From Terriglobia bacterium (GTDB lineage: Bacteria > Acidobacteriota > Terriglobia > Versatilivoradales > Versatilivoraceae): DNA of 64,000 nucleotides. Below the pieces are notes generated by a model. That model saw only the letters and a program-made list of their open reading frames with translations, did no database searches and was not told the DNA's origin. Position numbers and translations under genes: made by a program. The stretch lies in assembly GCA_951813285.1 (NCBI GenBank), contig OX638355.1, forward strand, positions 1,860,653 to 1,924,652, read 5' to 3'. Shown one piece after another: positions 44,033 to 52,843 of this stretch (positions within the stretch are counted from its first letter, which is position 1; the number at the start of each line of letters is the position of its first letter).

Positions 44033-46303
44033 ATGATTTACCCTGATTCCAATAGCCTCTCCATCCACTGGACCAATCCGGGAGATGCACCCTCCAGAGG
44101 AGACCGCGGGGCGCTTGGCCGGGCCCTGCTGGAGATGACGGTTGCCGTCGCCGCCGGACTGGCCGTCCTCCTGGCTCCCTGCATGCTCCTCGGGCAAGAC
44201 GGCGTTGAACCGATCAACATTTCCCACTCGGGCTACACTCTCGACTCCGTGGCGGGGAACGACTACGTCTGGGACCGCAGCCCGGCCACCCGGGCCTGGC
44301 TCGAGTCGCCCCGTGCGGTCGCGGTCGATTCCGGCGGCAATCTCTACATCGCCGATTGGGGGCACCACCGCATCCGCAAGGTGGACGGGATGACCGGAAT
44401 GATTGACACGATTGCCGGCACGGGCGAACCGGGCTTCGGCGGCGACGGCGGGCCGGCAAGGGAGGCCCAGGTGGGATTTCCCGGCGCGGTGGCGGTGGAC
44501 GGGCAGGGCAACGTCTACATCCCTGCCGGCACCGTTGTTCGCAAGGTGGATGGGATGACGGGAACGATCAGCGTGGTGGCCGGCACGGGAGAATGGGGTT
44601 ACAGCGGGGACGGGGGACCGGCGACCGAATCCCGGCTCTTTGCCCGCGACTTGGCGGTGGATGTCGCCGGGAACCTTTACATCGCCGGCAGATTCCGCAT
44701 CCGCAAGGTGGATGGGGCCACGGGAACGATCAGCACGGTGGCGGGGACCGGAGAGCGGGGCTTCGACGGAGACGGGGCCCCGGCCACCGAGGCTCGGTTG
44801 GGAGAGATACGAGGCCTGGCGGTGGACGGGTCCGGAAACCTCTACGTGGCGGATTTCGGAAACGACCGCGTCCGCAGGGTGGATGGGGCCAGCGGTGTGA
44901 TCGGCACGGTGGCGGGGAACGGAGAAGGTCGTTTCAGCGGGGACGGGGGACCGGCCATCGAGGCTGGACTGAGCCGAATCGAAGGAGTGGCGGTGGACGG
45001 CGCCGGCAACCTTTACATCGCCGACTGGCACCGCATCCGCAAGGTGGATGGCGCCACCGGGACGATCCAAACGATCGCGGGCGAGGGGGAGCGCGGTTAC
45101 AGCAGGGACGGGGGCCCGGCGGCCGAGGCCCGAGTCGGATTGGTTGAGGGCGTGGCGGTGGACGGCGCCGCAAACGTCTACATCGCTGCCCATAACCGGA
45201 TTCGCAGGATGGATGCGGCAACGGGGATGATCGACACCATTGCCGGTGGGGGACAGGTGGACAATTTCCTGGCCAGGCTCGGCAAGCTCTCGAGACCACG
45301 CGGCCTGGCGGTGGATGGCTTTGGCAACGTCTTCACTGCGGACTACGGCTATAACCGGATCCGCCAGTCGAGCCTCTCGGCGGGCGGGATCACCACCCGG
45401 GCGGGCACGGGAGAAGGGGGTGACAGCGGCGACGGGGAACGGGCCACCGGGGCCCGATTGGGGTTCCCCGCGGGCGTGGCGGCGGATGATTCCGGGAGCA
45501 TCTACCTCGCCGACACCTACAATCACCGGATCCGCAAGGTGGAGGCGGGGACCGGGACGATCAGCACGGTCGCGGGCACGGGGCAGTTCGGTTTCGGCGA
45601 CGACGTTGGAGACGGGGGCCCGGCGACCGAGGCCATGCTGGCGCATCCTCATGACGTGGCGGTCGACGTCGCCGGCAACCTCTACATCTCCGACAGGGGC
45701 AGCTCCCGCATCCGCAAGGTGGAGGCTTCAACAGGGACGATCAGCACAATTGCCGGCACCGGAGGACGGTTCGGCCATGGATACGGCGGAGACGGGGGCC
45801 CGGCAACCGAGGCCAAACTCAGGTTTCCGGTCGGGGTGGCGGTTGATGGTTCCGGTAACGTCTATATCGCGGACACGTTGAACAGCCGGGTCCGCAAGGT
45901 GGAGGCGGGGACCGGGACGATCAGCACGATCGCGGGCACGGGGCGGTTCGGTTATGGCGGGGACGGGGGCCCGGCGGCCGAGGCCATGCTGGGGCATCCC
46001 GAAGGCGTGGCGGTAGACGCTTCCGGCAACGTGTTCATCGCGGACACGGTGAACTTCAGAATCCGCAAGGTGGATGCCTGCACGGGGGCGATCAGCACCA
46101 TTGCGGGCACGGGAATGATCGGGAACAGCGGGGACGGGGGGCTCGCTACCGAGGCCCGGCTGGGCGCCATCACCGACGTGGCGGTTGCCGGCGACGGCAG
46201 GATCTACCTCTCGGACCGGGTTAATCACCGCATCCGCGTGTTGATTCCGGATTCGGCTCTGGAGTCCGCCGGCTGCCCGGCGGATTCGCCTGAAGAAGAG
46301 TAA
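44033..46303 (+). CDS. Secreted NHL-repeat beta-propeller protein
   Basis: A 756-residue protein built of about eleven to twelve NHL repeats, each of the form GVAVDGSGNLYIADxxNxRIRKVD followed by TISTVAGTG and a GDGGPATEARL loop. The N-terminus has a hydrophobic export segment (AVAAGLAVLLAPCMLLG) near residues 38-58. It probably forms two propellers and acts in the cell envelope or outside, in ligand or sugar binding. Such proteins are common in Acidobacteriota, but no substrate can be inferred. ATG 44033 follows AGGAGG. The gene is flanked by family A arrays on both sides. Confidence 0.85.
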   Translation: MIYPDSNSLSIHWTNPGDAPSRGDRGALGRALLEMTVAVAAGLAVLLAPCMLLGQDGVEPINISHSGYTLDSVAGNDYVWDRSPATRAWLESPRAVAVDSGGNLYIADWGHHRIRKVDGMTGMIDTIAGTGEPGFGGDGGPAREAQVGFPGAVAVDGQGNVYIPAGTVVRKVDGMTGTISVVAGTGEWGYSGDGGPATESRLFARDLAVDVAGNLYIAGRFRIRKVDGATGTISTVAGTGERGFDGDGAPATEARLGEIRGLAVDGSGNLYVADFGNDRVRRVDGASGVIGTVAGNGEGRFSGDGGPAIEAGLSRIEGVAVDGAGNLYIADWHRIRKVDGATGTIQTIAGEGERGYSRDGGPAAEARVGLVEGVAVDGAANVYIAAHNRIRRMDAATGMIDTIAGGGQVDNFLARLGKLSRPRGLAVDGFGNVFTADYGYNRIRQSSLSAGGITTRAGTGEGGDSGDGERATGARLGFPAGVAADDSGSIYLADTYNHRIRKVEAGTGTISTVAGTGQFGFGDDVGDGGPATEAMLAHPHDVAVDVAGNLYISDRGSSRIRKVEASTGTISTIAGTGGRFGHGYGGDGGPATEAKLRFPVGVAVDGSGNVYIADTLNSRVRKVEAGTGTISTIAGTGRFGYGGDGGPAAEAMLGHPEGVAVDASGNVFIADTVNFRIRKVDACTGAISTIAGTGMIGNSGDGGLATEARLGAITDVAVAGDGRIYLSDRVNHRIRVLIPDSALESAGCPADSPEEE

Positions 46304-46612
46304 GTGGAGCCGTCGTGCGGGTAGCTTAAGGCTGCCACCCTCCGAGCCCACCGCACCATTGGAAAGGCCCACCCGGGAGCGCGGGCGTCCCGCCCGCAAC
46401 CTTATTCGTGCAAGCAGCCTGCGGTCCGGGGCCACTCCCTCGCACAGTGCACCAAACCCCCCGGGAGCGCGGGCGTCTCGCCCGCAACCTTATTCGTGCG
46501 AGCAGCCTGCGGTCCGGGGCCACTCCCTCGCACAGTGCACCAAACCCACCTTTGTAGGCTTCGTTTCCATTGGGCCAAGTCGTGTGCGGGCGAGACGCCC
46601 GCGCTCCCGGGT
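46304..46612. repeat. Family A copies abutting the RAYT gene
   Basis: A short unit (from about 46370) and a longer unit (about 46457-46612) end in GCGCTCCCGGGTGGG. The following TCTTATTCCTGCAAGCAGCC is the 3' edge of the transposase gene, with its own terminal hairpin missing. Confidence 0.8.
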
Positions 46613-47227
46613 GGGTCTTATTCCTGCAAGCAGCCGCCCATCCAGGGCCATTCCCTTGCAAAGCGGACCAAGCCCGCCTTTACGGGGTTCTCTTCCATGT
46701 AGCGCTTTACGTCCCAGAGATGTGCCTCATCGCGAACATAGCGGTCGAAATAGTCTCCCATCCAGAAGGCTCCAGTCCGGCCCAAGAGTCGATTCGCCTG
46801 CTTGGCAGTGAACGATTTCCAGGAGTGGATGACTCCGTCCAAGGGAAAGCCGGGCAGTGTCTCGATTACCGCATGCACGTGATTGGGCATGATGACCCAG
46901 GCCAGAAGCCGATACCGCTCACCGTCAAAATGCAGCAGCGCATCCTGGACCACCTCCGCGACGCGGGCGTCTTTCAGCCAGCAGGCGCCGTGTCCCTGAT
47001 CGGCGAATCGCTCGATTTGGCCGCGAAGGCGCGCACAGCGGGGATCAGCCGCCGCTTCGCCGCCACTGAGCTTCAGTTCGGTTTTCCAGGCGGTGACGGT
47101 GGCGGCGGGAACCGCGTCAACCAGGCGGAAAGTGAGAGATTGCACCGTTCCCGCTTCATCGAAGTGCGGGAGGTAGCCACGATCGTGCCAGGTCTTGTGT
47201 GGGCGGGACGCCTGTGCTCCCGGGGGG
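46613..47227. mobile_element. RAYT element, parent of the family A repeats
   Basis: The 5' boundary on the minus strand is the hairpin end CCCCGGGAGCACAGGCG at 47201-47227 (read in reverse). The 3' boundary is the TTATTCCTGCAAGC edge at 46613. The terminal hairpin expected on that side is fused into the neighbouring repeat, so this copy may be immobile alone. Confidence 0.75.
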
Positions 47228-47238
47228 TCTTTCTTCAC
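46618..47238 (-). CDS. REP-associated tyrosine transposase (RAYT, Y1 family)
   Basis: A 206-residue Y1 HUH transposase. The HUH motif is MPNHVHAVIE, and the catalytic tyrosine is in VKRYMEENPVKAGLV. The N-terminal strand GYLPHFDEAGTVQSLTFRLVD and the middle SWKSFTAKQANRLLG also fit the family. GTG 47238 is preferred, because GGAGG lies ten bases upstream; a TTG at 47301 would extend it by 21 codons. The N-terminal codons PPGAQASRPH and the C-terminal AREWPWMGGCLQE are encoded by sequence shared with the family A repeats. Such enzymes nick and join single-stranded DNA at hairpins. It is the likely mobiliser of family A. Confidence 0.9.
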   Translation of the reverse strand: MKKDPPGAQASRPHKTWHDRGYLPHFDEAGTVQSLTFRLVDAVPAATVTAWKTELKLSGGEAAADPRCARLRGQIERFADQGHGACWLKDARVAEVVQDALLHFDGERYRLLAWVIMPNHVHAVIETLPGFPLDGVIHSWKSFTAKQANRLLGRTGAFWMGDYFDRYVRDEAHLWDVKRYMEENPVKAGLVRFAREWPWMGGCLQE

Positions 47239-47908
47239 GAGCCGTATTGCCTCCACAGGGAGAATGGTTCGGGAAATCGGTGCGGTGCACTGGGTTGCCA
47301 ATGAATTATAGACGCACGGGCCCCCGGGAACGCGGGCGTCTCGCCCGCAACCTTATTCGTGCAGGCCGCCTGCGATCCGAGGCCACTTCCTCGTACAGTG
47401 CACCAATTCGGCCATTGGAGGGATCGTTGCCATGGTGCCAAATCGTATGCGGGCGAGACGCCCGCGCTCCCGGGTGGGTGCCTCCGCCCGCAAGCTTATT
47501 CCTGCAAGCAGGCTGCGGTCCGGGGCCATTTCTTCGTACAGTGCACCAATTCGGCCATTGGAGGGATCGTTTCTATCGTGCCAGGTCGAATGCGGGCGAG
47601 ACGCCCGCGCTCCCGGGTGGGTGCCTCCGCCCGCAAGCTTATTCCAGCAAACAGGCTGCGGTCCGGGGCGATTTCTTCGCACAGTGCACCAATTCGGCCA
47701 TTGGAGGGATCGTTTCCATGGTGCCAGGTCGTATGCGGGCGAGACGCCCGCGCTCCCGGGTGGTCTTTTTGCGGGCGGGACGTCCGCGCTCCCGGGTGGG
47801 GCATTACTCCTTCCCCCTTGCAGACCTTTGGCGGATCCGTTTCGATCCTCCTCCAACGCCTTGGTGGCCCTTAGGTCGTTCTTCGTGGCCCTTCGTGGAT
47901 AACTCTTT
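47239..47908. repeat. Family A array (three long units) and a family C fragment
   Basis: Long A units start near 47322, 47473 and 47620 and end at about 47800. Each has the TTGGAGGGATCGTT and CGTGCCAGGTCG junction. The block 47855-47905 is a family C edge (CCCTTCGTGGATAACTC). Confidence 0.8.
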
Positions 47909-48862
47909 TTATCCCTGCAGTTCGGCTACGATCTCGCGGGCGGCCTGCCTGGCTTTATCGGGTTGGTCGGGCGGGAAGGAGATGGCGGCTACCACCGGGT
48001 GCCCGCCGCCCCCGTAGCGTTCGCAGATGCGGGCCAGGTTGTGGCGGCGGGGGTTGGGGCTCCAGGGGTTGGAGCCCACCGAGACCTTGGTGCGCTGGGG
48101 AGACTGCATGAGGCTGACGTGGTAGTTGCACTCGGGGTGGAGATGGTAGGGGATGAACTTGTTGTAGCCCTCCATGCCGAAGGGGATCAGGTCGAAGAAG
48201 GTCACCCCGCGGCTGCATTCGGAGACCTCGCCGATGATGCGGATGTCCTCCGAATGGCGGCGGTGCAGGGGCCGGTAGCGGTCCAGCACCTCGGCTTGAG
48301 TGGCCACCTGGTCGAGGGGCTGCCGGGAAAGCTGGCGGATAATGCGGTGGGAGAAGGAGGCGTCCCGGTTGGCCTCGATGACGGCGGCCAGCTTCTGGGC
48401 CGGTTCGCCCACCTCGACGGCCGCCCGGGCGCTGGCGTAGAGGGCGCCGTCCACGATGTCGGCCCAGTGGATGAGGTCTTCCAGCACCCCCGGGTCGAAC
48501 CCGAAGCGGCTCTGGCCAATGGTGGCGATCATCTTGGTGCAGGACTTGTAGCCGGGATCGTGGAACATTTTGTCGCTGTTCCGGTTCCGGAAGTGGGCTT
48601 CGTCCTCGGGAGTCAGGAAGGCGCTGTAGTGGTGGTCGAACCACCAGGTCAGCCGCTGGTGGCTGGCGTACTTGAAGTCCACGATGGCGTTCTCGTCCCC
48701 CTCGAAGAGGTGGTCGGGAAAGGTCTGGCGGGGCTGGTGGTACATGCCGAACAGGCTGAAACGGGCTTCGGGTTCGATCCTGGAGAGGTAGAAGCGCATG
48801 AAGACGGCCGCCGAGCAGGCGCCGTCGAAGCAGTTGTCGTGATAGAGGATGTGGCAGTTCAT
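47909..48862 (-). CDS. DHH/DHHA1-family phosphoesterase-like protein
   Basis: A 317-residue protein starting at ATG 48862. The motifs match the DHH superfamily: LYHDNCFDGACSAAVFM at the N-terminus, AIVDFKYASHQRLTWWFDHH (DHH-like metal site), and the C-terminal DHHA1 signature RYGGGGHPVVAAISF. It would cleave phosphodiester or phosphoanhydride bonds, as in nanoRNases, c-di-AMP phosphodiesterases and exopolyphosphatases. The substrate is not deducible. No RecJ or other domain is fused. The region upstream of the start is open in frame for 79 codons but unconserved. Confidence 0.8.
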   Translation of the reverse strand: MNCHILYHDNCFDGACSAAVFMRFYLSRIEPEARFSLFGMYHQPRQTFPDHLFEGDENAIVDFKYASHQRLTWWFDHHYSAFLTPEDEAHFRNRNSDKMFHDPGYKSCTKMIATIGQSRFGFDPGVLEDLIHWADIVDGALYASARAAVEVGEPAQKLAAVIEANRDASFSHRIIRQLSRQPLDQVATQAEVLDRYRPLHRRHSEDIRIIGEVSECSRGVTFFDLIPFGMEGYNKFIPYHLHPECNYHVSLMQSPQRTKVSVGSNPWSPNPRRHNLARICERYGGGGHPVVAAISFPPDQPDKARQAAREIVAELQG

Positions 48863-49125
48863 GCCGTTTCCATGCGCCGGCGTCCGGTCCGCCGGGCAAG
48901 ATCCCTTCCAGGGCGAAACCGTTACTAGTACCAGAGTCATCCCCTCCAAACAAGTACTTTCCCCCGGGTCGGCGTCGCCGGCCGGGCATCCGGCGTTGCC
49001 GGTCGGGCAGGGAGGATCCCCGCCCCTGAGGGAGGTATGACTTGTGGTACCATGGCTGGCAGGGCGCGGGGGGCCTGCCGGCAGGTCCGCCGGCGCCATC
49101 CAACCCGGCCAAAGGAGAGGGGTCC

Positions 49126-49560
49126 ATGGAGTGGTTGAACCTGTTGATGCGCTGGCTGCACTTGTCCTCGGCCGCCGTCCTGATCGGATCGGCCGCCTTC
49201 CTGGTGCTGGTGCTGCGGCCTGCCCTGGCCGCGCAGAGCACCGAGAGCCGGCGGAACTTCTTTCTGAGCCTCAAGATCCGTCTCAAGATGCTGGTCCACG
49301 GCGGGATCGCCGGAATACTGATATCGGGTCTCTACAACATCCACCAGGGCTGGAGGACCGCCCTGGCGCCCAACCTGGAGGTCTTCCTGGCCAAGCTGGT
49401 GCTGGCGCTGGCGGTCCTGGCGCTCGTCATCGCGGCTCTTGCCGGGCGGTCGCCCGGTTCCGACCCGCTCTCCCCGCGAAGCCGCCTGCTGACCTGGGGC
49501 TTGATCCTGGGACTGGTTGTGGTGGCTTTGTCGGCCTACCTCCGGTCCCTGCATTCCTGA
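49126..49560 (+). CDS. Small four-helix membrane protein (CopD/DUF2269-like)
   Basis: A 144-residue integral membrane protein with four helices: LMRWLHLSSAAVLIGSAAFL at the start, MLVHGGIAGILISGLYNI, FLAKLVLALAVLALVIAAL, and LLTWGLILGLVVVALSAYL. The pattern of a histidine in helix 1 (RWLH) and another in helix 2 (VHGG) resembles CopD- or UPF0093-like membrane proteins that may bind heme or copper. No assignment is firm. It starts at ATG 49126 after AGGAGAGG and precedes the acyl-CoA dehydrogenase gene by 76 bases. Confidence 0.7.
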   Translation: MEWLNLLMRWLHLSSAAVLIGSAAFLVLVLRPALAAQSTESRRNFFLSLKIRLKMLVHGGIAGILISGLYNIHQGWRTALAPNLEVFLAKLVLALAVLALVIAALAGRSPGSDPLSPRSRLLTWGLILGLVVVALSAYLRSLHS

Positions 49561-49636
49561 TTGGTCCGTGCGGCATGGTTCCCCTGCGGCCGGGCTCGGG
49601 CGGGTTCGGGCGGCAGGGACGTTTTGGGGGAGTGGC

Positions 49637-50842
49637 ATGATCGGCTTCGATCTGTCTGAGGTCCACCTGAGCGTGCGGGAGCTGGTGCGGCAGTTCGTGT
49701 CCCGGGATGTGCTTCCCGACATCGGCCGCAACGACTCCGAAGGCCGCTTCGACCCCTCTCTGCTGCCCAGGATGGCCAGGCTGGGCCTGCTGGGACTCTG
49801 CATTCCTTCCCGCCACGGCGGTTTCGACTTCGACTACATCAGTTTGGGGCTGGCCTGCGAGGAGCTGGAATACGGGGACACCTCCCTGCGGGTCATCCTC
49901 TCGGTGCACCTGGCGCTGCACGGCCTGACCCTGCTGAGCTGGGGCAGCGAAGCCCAGAAAGAGCGCTGGCTGAAACCCCAGGCCCGGGGGGAGAAGATCG
50001 CCACCTTCGGCCTGACCGAGCCCGACGCCGGCAGCGACGTGTTGGGAATCCGCAGCACGGCCCGGCGCGATGGCGCCCGCTACATCCTCAACGGCGAAAA
50101 GACCTGGATCTCGCTGGCCGACGTGGCCGACCATTTCCTGGTGTTTGCCTGGACCGATCTCGACAAGAGGGAGCGCCGGGACCACCGCGGCCTGAGCGCC
50201 TTCCTGGTGGAGCGCTCCATGAAGGGCTTTTCCAGCGGAACCCACCACCAGAAGTGGGGCATCCGGGCGGGGAATACGGGCTACTTCAGCCTGCAGGACG
50301 TGCGGGTGCCTGCGGCCAACCGGCTGGGGAAGGAGGGCGAGGGATTCAAGATCGCCATGTTTGCCCTGGAGCAGGGACGCTACACGGTGGCGGCCGGAGC
50401 CACCGGGCTGATTCGGGCCTGCCTGGACGCCAGCCGGAAGTACGCCCTGGGGCGGCGCACCTTCGAGGAGCCCATCGCCCGCCACCAACTGGTCAAGCAG
50501 ATGATCGCCGGGATGGTGCGGGACTACGAGAGCTCCCGGTTGCTGTGGCTTCGCTGCGGCTGGCTCAAGAACCAGGGGCGGCGCAACAACCGTGAGACCT
50601 CCCTGGCCAAGTGGCACGCCACCGTGGCCTCGGAGCGGGCGGCCTCGGACGCGGTGCAGATCCACGGCGCCTACGGTTTCTCGGACGAATATCCGGTGGG
50701 CCGCTACTACCGCAACTGCAAGGGCGCCGTGATCTACGAGGGGACGAAGGAGATCCATACCCTCATGCAGGCCGACTACGCCCTGGGCTTCCGTCGCGAC
50801 AAGCCCCGCCGCTGCGATTTGCCCCCGGTGCCGGAGTCGTGA
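49637..50842 (+). CDS. Acyl-CoA dehydrogenase
   Basis: A 401-residue flavin-dependent acyl-CoA dehydrogenase. The N-terminal helical domain has VRELVRQFVSRDVLP, the middle beta domain has FGLTEPDAGSDVLG with the FAD-contacting residues, and the C-terminal helical domain contains HGAYGFSDEYPVGRYYRN. The sequence YEGTKEIHTLMQADYALG carries the usual catalytic glutamate position. It catalyses alpha-beta dehydrogenation of an acyl-CoA using an electron-transfer flavoprotein. The chain length cannot be told; glutaryl-CoA and short-chain types are both possible. ATG 49637 follows GGGGGAG. Confidence 0.93.
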   Translation: MIGFDLSEVHLSVRELVRQFVSRDVLPDIGRNDSEGRFDPSLLPRMARLGLLGLCIPSRHGGFDFDYISLGLACEELEYGDTSLRVILSVHLALHGLTLLSWGSEAQKERWLKPQARGEKIATFGLTEPDAGSDVLGIRSTARRDGARYILNGEKTWISLADVADHFLVFAWTDLDKRERRDHRGLSAFLVERSMKGFSSGTHHQKWGIRAGNTGYFSLQDVRVPAANRLGKEGEGFKIAMFALEQGRYTVAAGATGLIRACLDASRKYALGRRTFEEPIARHQLVKQMIAGMVRDYESSRLLWLRCGWLKNQGRRNNRETSLAKWHATVASERAASDAVQIHGAYGFSDEYPVGRYYRNCKGAVIYEGTKEIHTLMQADYALGFRRDKPRRCDLPPVPES

Positions 50843-51559
50843 GGGGTGGCGGAGGCGTTGAGGAATTCGTTACGGGGTTAAAAGAGTTATCCACGAAGGG
50901 GCCACCAAGAACGACGAAGAGCCACTAAGGCGTTGGAGGATGTTCGGGAGGGGATTGCCACGGGTGGGGTAGGAGAAAAGGGTAAAGCCCCCCCGGGAGC
51001 GCGGGCGTCCCGCCCGCAACCTTATTCCTGCAAACAGCCTGCGGTCCGGGGCCAATGCTTCGTACAGTGCACCAATTCGGCCATTGCAGGGATCGTTTCC
51101 ATTGTGCCAGGTCGTATGCGGGCGGGACGCCCGCGCTCCCGGGTGGGCACTCTCCCTTGCGGGGGCTTAGCCGTCAGGCAAAGGCTGATGCGGTGGGGCA
51201 ACGCCGGGCGTCAGCAAGTGGACTCCCAGGCGCCAACCCACGGAACACTGCTCTCCGTGAAGAAGGGACAGGCCTCAAGGGCGACCATGATTTTCTGGAC
51301 GATCCCCGGGCGGGAGCTCGGGGTTCGAGTGGAGCGGCGGAGCCGGGATGGATGTTTCGTACCTGAGAAAACACCGCCGATGTCGGCTTCCTTTTAGAGC
51401 GGCGAAGCCGCGGCAGCAGGTAGCCGTGGGCGTAAGCCCATGGAAAGCATGACGTAATGTCGAGCCGCGAAGGCGGCGACAGCACGCCGCGGGAGAAACG
51501 AATTAAGCTTGGGGAATTAAATGCGAGAGTGCCGAGAGTCAGGAGGGTGTGACTTTCGG
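50843..51559. repeat. Families C, A and B repeat block
   Basis: Family C is at 50875-50940, a complete family A element at 50987-51148 and a family B element at 51397-51484. No gene is supported in the block. Confidence 0.75.
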
Positions 51560-51862
51560 TCAGCGGCTGGGTGCCGGCTTGGCCTTCAACTCCGGTTCTT
51601 CTTTGAATCGACCCTGAATCCAGCCTTCCAATCGGGCCATGCGCTGTTCCAGGTTGCCGATGCGGTGGTCCAGGTTGCCAATGCGATCGCCAAGTTGGCC
51701 AACATCATTGCGCACGAGGTGAGTTTCCTGGCGCAACTCTCCGGTCACCTGATTGCGTACCAGGTGGATTTCCTTCCGCAAGTCTCCGGTCACCTTCCAT
51801 CCGAGGCTGACCAGGGATACGCCCAGAATGGCGATTGCAATCAATTCCGCGCTGATGGCCAT
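51560..51862 (-). CDS. Mini membrane protein with coiled coil, paralogue 1 of 4
   Basis: A 100-residue protein: membrane helix at residues 6-24 (ELIAIAILGVSLVSLGW), then heptad-rich coiled coil (IGNLDHRIGNLEQRMARLEGW) and a charged tail. The N-terminus MAISAELIAIAILGVSL matches three genes at 54304-55345. The coiled coil here is longer, with two IGNLD/EQR repeats. Like the others it follows the leader sequence with GAAGGAGA before the ATG. Function unknown. Confidence 0.72.
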   Translation of the reverse strand: MAISAELIAIAILGVSLVSLGWKVTGDLRKEIHLVRNQVTGELRQETHLVRNDVGQLGDRIGNLDHRIGNLEQRMARLEGWIQGRFKEEPELKAKPAPSR

Positions 51863-52252
51863 TGCTGATTCTCCTTCCGCATTTACGGACTTGCTGAGAG
51901 GGAGATCAGACAAGGCGAGATGTTCTTTTGTGGACGACTCATCAAGTAAGTTTACCACGGTGAGCCTTGCAAGGGAACGCCCTGGATGAGAGGCTGATTG
52001 CAGGAATAAGGATGCGGGCGGGACGCCCGCGCTCCCGGGTGGGCATCGTCCACATTAGACCGCAAACATGGTTTACATCGTGCCCGGGAATCGGGCAAGG
52101 CGCCATATGCGAGCCTCAAGACCCGGCATGATGGAAGAGGTCCCCGTAAAGGCGGGTTCGGTGTGCATTGAAAGGGAGCGCCGTGGACCGCAGGCTGATT
52201 GCAGGAATAAGGATGCGGGCGAGACGCCCGCGCTCCCGGGGGGCACTCTCCC
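51863..52252. repeat. Family A ends and family E between mini-protein 1 and the DUF2085 gene
   Basis: Positions 51863-51955 hold the conserved leader of mini-protein 1. A family A right end is at 51989-52043, an E copy at 52054-52115, and a right part of family A2 (GATGGAAGAGGTCCCCG on) at 52123-52244. No gene is supported. Confidence 0.75.
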
Positions 52253-52768
52253 ATGAACCAGGCCGCCATCCTTCAACAATCCTCACGCCGCCGCTGGGCC
52301 TGGCCGGCGCTGCTGGCGGGTTCGGGGATCTGCTGCGTCGCCATCCTGCTGTTCCCGTGGCTGGTGCGTCAGGGCGAGGCCGCGGCAGCCCTGTCGGTCC
52401 GGTACGTCTTTTCCCACCTCTGCCACCAGGACCCCCAGCGCTCCCTGAGCTTGGCGGGCGTCTTCCTGCCGGTGTGCAACCGCTGCCTGGCCCTCTACCT
52501 GGGCGGGTTCCTGGGAGTGCTGTTGGCGCCCCTGGCCCGCGGCCATTCCGCCTGGTTGCTGGGCCGCCGAGCCCTGCTGCTGGGGCCGCTGCTGCTCACG
52601 GGCCTGGACGCCGGCCTGGACCTGGCGGGAGTCTGGAACAGCACCCTCTGGTCGCGGGTGGCTACCGGCGGGCCGGCCGGCCTGGGGCTGGGGCTCTACC
52701 TGACCCTGTTCCTGGAGAGCCGACCCCGCGCCGGGCCTGTACCCCACCGCGGGAATGTGGGACAATGA
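52253..52768 (+). CDS. DUF2085 membrane protein
   Basis: A 171-residue protein with four predicted helices. The DUF2085 signature is present: SHLCHQDPQRSLSL and VCNRCLALYLGGFLG, with Cys, His and Arg residues likely to bind metal or interact in the membrane. The function of the family is unknown. ATG 52253 lies eight bases after a family A end, so any Shine-Dalgarno sequence is repeat-derived (GGGGGG). The HEAT-repeat gene follows after 75 bases on the same strand. Confidence 0.85.
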   Translation: MNQAAILQQSSRRRWAWPALLAGSGICCVAILLFPWLVRQGEAAAALSVRYVFSHLCHQDPQRSLSLAGVFLPVCNRCLALYLGGFLGVLLAPLARGHSAWLLGRRALLLGPLLLTGLDAGLDLAGVWNSTLWSRVATGGPAGLGLGLYLTLFLESRPRAGPVPHRGNVGQ

Positions 52769-52843
52769 GCTCGAGGCTGCGGTGGCTGCAAGGGCGCGGC
52801 CCCATCCCGGATTGGATCGGTCAGAGTCAGAAAAGAGGCAAGC

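Noticed and set aside
47955-49286. 443-codon minus-strand frame overlapping the DHH protein gene
   Set aside because: It is in another frame of the same strand, Arg/Pro-rich and without motifs, while the chosen frame has the DHH and GGGGH signatures.
49427-50758. Minus-strand frame opposite the acyl-CoA dehydrogenase
   Set aside because: Shadow of a well-conserved plus-strand enzyme; no family similarity.
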